This document shows positions 6,363 through 10,247 of a stretch of DNA of 10,247 nucleotides, piece by piece (position 1 is the first letter of the stretch; every line of letters begins with the position of its first letter). The stretch comes from Gemmatimonadota bacterium (GTDB lineage Bacteria; Gemmatimonadota; Gemmatimonadetes; Gemmatimonadales; Gemmatimonadaceae): the NCBI GenBank assembly GCA_947457715.1, contig CANGXK010000052.1:1-10247 (forward strand), written 5' to 3'. Both the position numbers and the translations under genes were made by a program. The notes beneath the pieces were generated by a model that was given only the letters and a program-made list of their open reading frames with translations, was not told the origin of the DNA and searched no databases.

Positions 6363-7229
6363 ATGCGCCTGGATTACGGGCCGCTGCTCGATGGCCTGCG
6401 TGGCGTGCGCTGGCCGGCGCGCCGCGCGGTGGCGGCGGCGCCCTCGGGCGCGCACCGGTCGCGGCAGCGCGGAACGGCGGGCGAATTCACGGAGTATCGC
6501 CTGTACCGGCAGGGTGACGATCCGCGCGCGCTCGACTGGAAGCTGCTCGCGCGCAGTGATCGGGCCTTCGTGCGGTTGAGTGATGACCGTGCCTTGGTGC
6601 CCACGTGGATCGTGCTCGACGGGAGTGCCAGTATGGACTTCCCGGCGGCGGGCGGCATGAGCAAATGGCGCATGGCGTGCGCCGTCGCGGTCGGTCTGGC
6701 CGCCGTCGCGCAGGCGTCGGGCGATCCGGTGGGCGTGATGGCGTTGCATGCCGACGGGGTGTTGCGCATGCCGCCACGTACGCGGCGCGGTACCGTGCGC
6801 GAGATCGCGCGCGCGCTGGATACCCTGCGCCCCGGGGGGGCGAGCGCGCTGGCGCCGGCGCTGATGCAGGTTCCAGTCACCGCGCGCTGCGTGCTGGTGA
6901 CCGACAGCCTCGGTGATCACGACGCGACACTCCGGAATGCCTCGGTGCTGGTGGCGGGTGGTGCGATGCTGGAGTGCGTGCACATCGTGGCGCGCGAGGA
7001 GCTCGCGCTCCCCGAGGGGGTGTTGCGCGCGCAGGATCCGGAAGATGCCACCGTCTCGCGTGTCACCGGCGTCGATGTGCGCGGCGGCTACGCAACGCGC
7101 TTCGAGGCGTTCCGTGCGCAGGTGCGCGATCGGTGGTGTGCGCTCGGTGCCGGGTATACCGAGGTCGTGACCGACGTGGCACCGGCACGTGCCGTACGCG
7201 CGGTCGTGGCGGGGCTGGCTCTCTCGTGA
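6363..7229 (+). CDS. DUF58 domain protein with VWA-like fold
   Basis: This 288-residue protein is the standard partner of MoxR ATPases. The DUF58 signature lies at 41-77: EFTEYRLYRQGDDPRALDWK followed by LLARSDRAFVR, matching the family pattern Y-x-x-GDDxRxIDWxxxAR. It is followed by a VWA-like domain with an intact metal-site motif DGSAS (86-90). A hydrophobic helix, RMACAVAVGLAAVAQASGD, spans 103-121. Further strands are at VLVTDSLGDHD and MLECVHIVAREEL. No membrane segment is evident, so it is probably cytoplasmic or peripheral at the inner membrane, a likely substrate or adaptor for the ATPase. The ATG at 6363 gives the expected short N-terminus before the signature; no ribosome-binding site is visible. 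The BatA-like gene starts 19 nt downstream. The precise function of DUF58 proteins is unknown. Confidence 0.94.
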   Translation: MRLDYGPLLDGLRGVRWPARRAVAAAPSGAHRSRQRGTAGEFTEYRLYRQGDDPRALDWKLLARSDRAFVRLSDDRALVPTWIVLDGSASMDFPAAGGMSKWRMACAVAVGLAAVAQASGDPVGVMALHADGVLRMPPRTRRGTVREIARALDTLRPGGASALAPALMQVPVTARCVLVTDSLGDHDATLRNASVLVAGGAMLECVHIVAREELALPEGVLRAQDPEDATVSRVTGVDVRGGYATRFEAFRAQVRDRWCALGAGYTEVVTDVAPARAVRAVVAGLALS

Positions 7230-7248
7230 TTCACATCCGGCTCCCCCG

Positions 7249-8559
7249 ATGATCGGCTTCGCGATCCCCTGGATCTTCGGCGTGGCGCTGGCCGCAGCGC
7301 TGGCGATCACCGCGCTGCATCTCCTCTCGGTGCGACAGCCGCGGACGATCCTGCTGCCGACGGCGCGCTTCATTCCGGAGCGCCATGCACGCGCGGTGGC
7401 ACGGCAGGCGAAGCCCAACGATGTGGCGTTACTGCTGCTGCGCGTGATCGCGCTGCTGGCGGCTGGGGCGGCCCTGGCCGGCGCGCGTTGCAGTACGCGG
7501 GGCGCAGGCGTGTCGTCCATCATCGTGATCGATCGGGCGCTGCGTGCGGATTCTGCCGCGCTGGTGTCGCGCATCGAGGCTGCGGCGTCCACGGGGGACA
7601 CGGCGAAGGTGGTGCGGCCCACGCTGCTCTGGGTACATGGCGTGTCCGACGATCCCGGTGTGGCGATCGCCGCCGCCATTCGCGAGTCGGCGCGTCAGGT
7701 GCAGGCGAATGCCTCGTTGACGCAGCTGTCACTGACCGTGGTCATGCCGGAGGCGGTGCGGTCGCGCCGTGGCTGGGATGCCTGGCGCAGCCAGTGGCCC
7801 GCGCGCATCCACCTGGTGCCTGCCGAGCGCGCGGCGCCGTTCGATACGAGTGCGTCGGCCCGGTTGGCACCGGGCACCGTTCGTGTCCTGCGCGCGGGCA
7901 CGTCACCGGGAATGGATGTGGTCGAGGCGGCCTACGCCTCGCGCGGCGCGGTCGGCGCCCGTGCACTGCAGGCGGATGTCCCGGACGTGCTCGTGCATCG
8001 TGGGAACACCGATGACGCGGCACGTGCCCGCGTGACGGTGCTGTGGCCGGTGAATGGTGTGCCGGCCGGCTGGCGCGCGGCCCCCGTGCAGGACTCGGTG
8101 GATGCGGTGGTCGCGGCGGACATCGCGTTGGTGGCGCCCTGGGTGCGCACGGCGTTGCCCCCCGTGTTGTCGGATAGCCTGCGGGCGATCGTCTGGTGGA
8201 GCGACGGTGTCGCTGTTGCGGTGGAGCGGACGCGCGGCGTGTCGTGCGTGCGTGAGGTTGCGCTCGCCGTAGCCGAGCGGAGCGATCTGTTGCTGTCACC
8301 GGCGGCTGATGGCCTGCTGCAGGCGCTGCGGGCCCCGTGCGGCGGGCGCGGTGTGCCGGCGCCGCGCGAGCCATCGGGGACTTCAGGAGGGGCAGCGCCT
8401 TCGGCGTACGCACCGGCCAGCACGTTTCGCGAGAGTGGCAGCGGTTCGCGCACGACGCGACCCGTGTGGCTGGCGGCGGCGCTGCTGGCGCTCGCACTCG
8501 TGGCGTTGCTGGCCGAGCAGGTCGTACGGCGCGGCTCCACGGGGGTGGGGGCGTCGTGA
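7249..8559 (+). CDS. BatA-type membrane protein with degenerate VWA-like region
   Basis: This 436-residue inner-membrane protein opens with the aerotolerance-regulator (BatA) N-terminal pattern. A membrane helix (about 5-27, FAIPWIFGVALAAALAITAL) is followed by HLLSVRQPRTILLPTARFIPE. A second membrane helix spans about 59-79 (VALLLLRVIALLAAGAALAG), typically followed by a VWA domain. Here the strand SSIIVIDRALRAD (89-101) sits where the VWA metal site DxSxS should be, but both serines are missing, so metal binding is unlikely. The middle region is Ala/Val-rich with no motif I recognise. A Gly/Ser/Pro-rich linker (about 345-403) leads to a C-terminal membrane helix (about 404-426). The ATG at 7249 was chosen because it directly precedes the first helix. 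The stop overlaps the next gene's GTG by 4 nt. Its likely role is as a membrane partner of the MoxR/DUF58 pair, inferred from context. Confidence 0.85.
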   Translation: MIGFAIPWIFGVALAAALAITALHLLSVRQPRTILLPTARFIPERHARAVARQAKPNDVALLLLRVIALLAAGAALAGARCSTRGAGVSSIIVIDRALRADSAALVSRIEAAASTGDTAKVVRPTLLWVHGVSDDPGVAIAAAIRESARQVQANASLTQLSLTVVMPEAVRSRRGWDAWRSQWPARIHLVPAERAAPFDTSASARLAPGTVRVLRAGTSPGMDVVEAAYASRGAVGARALQADVPDVLVHRGNTDDAARARVTVLWPVNGVPAGWRAAPVQDSVDAVVAADIALVAPWVRTALPPVLSDSLRAIVWWSDGVAVAVERTRGVSCVREVALAVAERSDLLLSPAADGLLQALRAPCGGRGVPAPREPSGTSGGAAPSAYAPASTFRESGSGSRTTRPVWLAAALLALALVALLAEQVVRRGSTGVGAS

Positions 8560-10247
8560 GCGAGATGACATTCCTCCCGGTCGTGGCGGGGGTCCGCCGT
8601 GCGCTCACCCGAGTGGTGTACCTGCGGGCCACGCTGCTCGCCTGCGGTCTCGCCCTGTCGGCGTGGATCATGTTCGAGGGCGTGCGCCTGGCACGGGGCG
8701 GCGGCCCGATCGTCGCCGCACGCAGCACCGGAATGGCCATCGCGCTCGCGCTCGTCGTGACGCTGCTGGCGAGCTGGGTACTAGCCGGGTACCGTGTGCG
8801 CCGCATCACCGACCTTCGCGCGGCCCTGTGGATCGAAGAGCGCGCGGCCGACGCACCGATGGTGAGCTTCGCCCTGGTCACCTTGGTCGAGGCCTTCGTC
8901 GGGCTCCGGGCGTCGTATGACGACGCGACGGCGCGCGCGACGGCGCGTGCCACGGCGGAGAGTCCGCTGCTGCAGGCGTCGGCACGTGCGGTGCTCGCGC
9001 GGACCGATGTGCCGCGGGCCCTGCGGCGTTCGGCCAGGCATCAATTGCTCGGTCCGACGCTCTTCGTGGCCGGGGCACTGACGGTGCTGCTGATCGGCGC
9101 GCTGGTGCGCCGCACGGCGGGGAGCTCGGCAGGCTCGAGCCTCCGCGCCGTGACCGGCGATCCCGCCATGCGGACGCCGGTACCGCCGCTGGGGGCCTGG
9201 CAAGTGCGAATCGATGCACCAGCCTATATGCGTCGTGCGCCGCAGCAACTGGGCGACGTGCAGAACGTCGCGGCCGTGCGCGGCAGCATGGTGCTGTTGC
9301 ACGGCCCCGGCCCCGCGCCGGAGCACGTGATCGAGCGCATCGTGGGTGAGGCCGCCGATACGCTGGCGATTGCGCAGCGCGAGCGGGTCGTGGTGCCCAC
9401 GGCGGACGGGAATGGATGGCAGGTGCGGACGGTGGCCACCGATGGGCCGGTCACGTTGCAGCTCGACCGGGGCGGTCGTGCGCGACTGCTGGTGATCGAG
9501 GGGCGTGCCGATTCGATACCGGTCGTGTCGCTGCGGCAGCCGGCGCGCGACAGCGTGTTCCGCACCCCTGAGGGTTCGCTCACGCTGGCGGCATCCGTGC
9601 GTGATGACATTGGTCTGGCGCAGGCGCGCTTCGAACTTATCGTCAGTTCAGGCGAGGGCGAGCGGTTCACCGCGCGCACGGTGCAGCTGGGTGCCCGCAC
9701 ATTCACGGGCGGCCGGGCGGGCACGATCCGCGCGGTGGTAGACCTCGCCGCGCTCAAGCTCGTGCCGGGCGATATCGTGCATCTCCGCGCGATCGCGCGG
9801 GATGCGCACCCGGTGGCGAACCGCGAGTACGGCAGCAGTGAAACGCGTTCGTTCCGGATCGCGCGCGCCGCTGAGTACGACTCGGTGGCGGTCGAGCCCG
9901 CGCCACCGCCCGAGGTCGACAAGTCGCTACTCAGTCAGCGTATGCTGCTGTTGCTCACCGAGAAGCTTGCGAAGCAACGGGCGGCGCTGGAGCGCAAGGC
10001 GCTATTGAGCGAATCGCGGAGGCTTGCGCGCGATCAGGGGCGATTGCGGCAGGCGGTCGGTGATGTGGTGTTCCAGCGATTGAGCGGCGATGTGAGCGGT
10101 GAGCACGCGCATACGGCGGGCGACGGGCATGATCACGGCGTGGAACAGCAGCAGGGCAAGCTTGCGCTGTCAGGAGGCAATACCGGCGGTGTGCTGGAGG
10201 AGGGTGATGATTCGCCGGTGATCGCGATCAACCAGCCACTGCTGGAA
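8556..10247 (+). CDS. DUF4175-like membrane protein, N-terminal 564 residues (3' end outside window)
   Basis: This is a large envelope protein often found beside MoxR clusters. Translation from the GTG at 8556 stays open for 564 codons to the window edge. Membrane helices are at about 22-40, 56-78 and 166-184, the last after a cytoplasmic-looking segment that contains an Ala/Thr/Arg micro-repeat (ATARATARATA, about 124-134). A long, probably periplasmic part follows. It has beta-sandwich-like regions, including TPEGSLTLAASVRDDIGLAQ (about 346-366), which has the family's D-x-GL turn. A Pro-rich hinge leads to a long helix (about 454-510, MLLLLTEKLAKQRAALERK) that likely forms a coiled coil. 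Near 516-528 there is a small His-rich patch (four His in eleven residues). The start overlaps the BatA-like stop by 4 nt (GTGA); an in-frame ATG at 8565 is the alternative. The DUF4175 assignment is by architecture and context. The family's function is not established. Confidence 0.8.
   Translation, partial: MSEMTFLPVVAGVRRALTRVVYLRATLLACGLALSAWIMFEGVRLARGGGPIVAARSTGMAIALALVVTLLASWVLAGYRVRRITDLRAALWIEERAADAPMVSFALVTLVEAFVGLRASYDDATARATARATAESPLLQASARAVLARTDVPRALRRSARHQLLGPTLFVAGALTVLLIGALVRRTAGSSAGSSLRAVTGDPAMRTPVPPLGAWQVRIDAPAYMRRAPQQLGDVQNVAAVRGSMVLLHGPGPAPEHVIERIVGEAADTLAIAQRERVVVPTADGNGWQVRTVATDGPVTLQLDRGGRARLLVIEGRADSIPVVSLRQPARDSVFRTPEGSLTLAASVRDDIGLAQARFELIVSSGEGERFTARTVQLGARTFTGGRAGTIRAVVDLAALKLVPGDIVHLRAIARDAHPVANREYGSSETRSFRIARAAEYDSVAVEPAPPPEVDKSLLSQRMLLLLTEKLAKQRAALERKALLSESRRLARDQGRLRQAVGDVVFQRLSGDVSGEHAHTAGDGHDHGVEQQQGKLALSGGNTGGVLEEGDDSPVIAINQPLLE

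Noticed and set aside
6834..6840. Run of seven G that might mark a frameshift
   Set aside because: The DUF58 reading frame is continuous and sensible on both sides of the run (DTLRPGGASAL), so no frameshift is indicated.
6294..8953. Minus-strand reading frames of 461 and 403 codons opposite the DUF58, BatA-like and DUF4175-like genes
   Set aside because: They are antisense to recognisable proteins, have biased Arg/Pro/Ala/Thr composition and show no motifs; they are GC-driven shadows.

Overview
The window is GC-rich (by eye about two thirds G+C) and densely coding. It looks chromosomal and Gram-negative: it has a TonB-dependent outer-membrane receptor, a lipobox-bearing secreted enzyme and a MoxR/DUF58 envelope-type gene cluster. 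The style of the receptor N-terminus, the DUF4175-like protein, and many GTG starts with few Shine-Dalgarno sequences suggest Gemmatimonadota. That assignment is an impression from gene style, not something the sequence proves. No RNA genes, insertion sequences, CRISPR arrays or long repeats were seen.

Left arm, minus strand (1-2586). A beta-propeller phytase lipoprotein is followed 8 nt downstream by a TonB-dependent receptor whose 3' end lies beyond the window. Together they look like a phytate-scavenging operon: the phytase releases phosphate or lower inositol phosphates outside the cytoplasm, and the receptor would import a product or bind the substrate.

Divergent junction (about 2487-2651). 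It holds a perfect 10-bp palindrome and a possible leaderless-type -10 element directly before the plus-strand genes.

Right arm, plus strand (2652-10247). Eight genes lie head to tail with gaps of 48 nt or less and three 4-nt start/stop overlaps. In order they are: a short-chain dehydrogenase; a GAF protein with a decayed histidine-kinase-like C-terminus; an unrecognised 112-residue protein; a 112-residue protein whose C-terminal two thirds can be aligned with ubiquitin (beta-grasp); a MoxR AAA+ ATPase; a DUF58 protein; a BatA-type membrane protein whose VWA metal site is degenerate; and a large DUF4175-like membrane protein cut by the window end. The last four form a recognisable MoxR-type cluster, in which a MoxR ATPase is thought to act as a chaperone on VWA-bearing partners at the inner membrane. 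The unusual part is the pair of small proteins, one ubiquitin-like, coupled to the MoxR gene, with the GAF pseudo-kinase as a possible sensory input.
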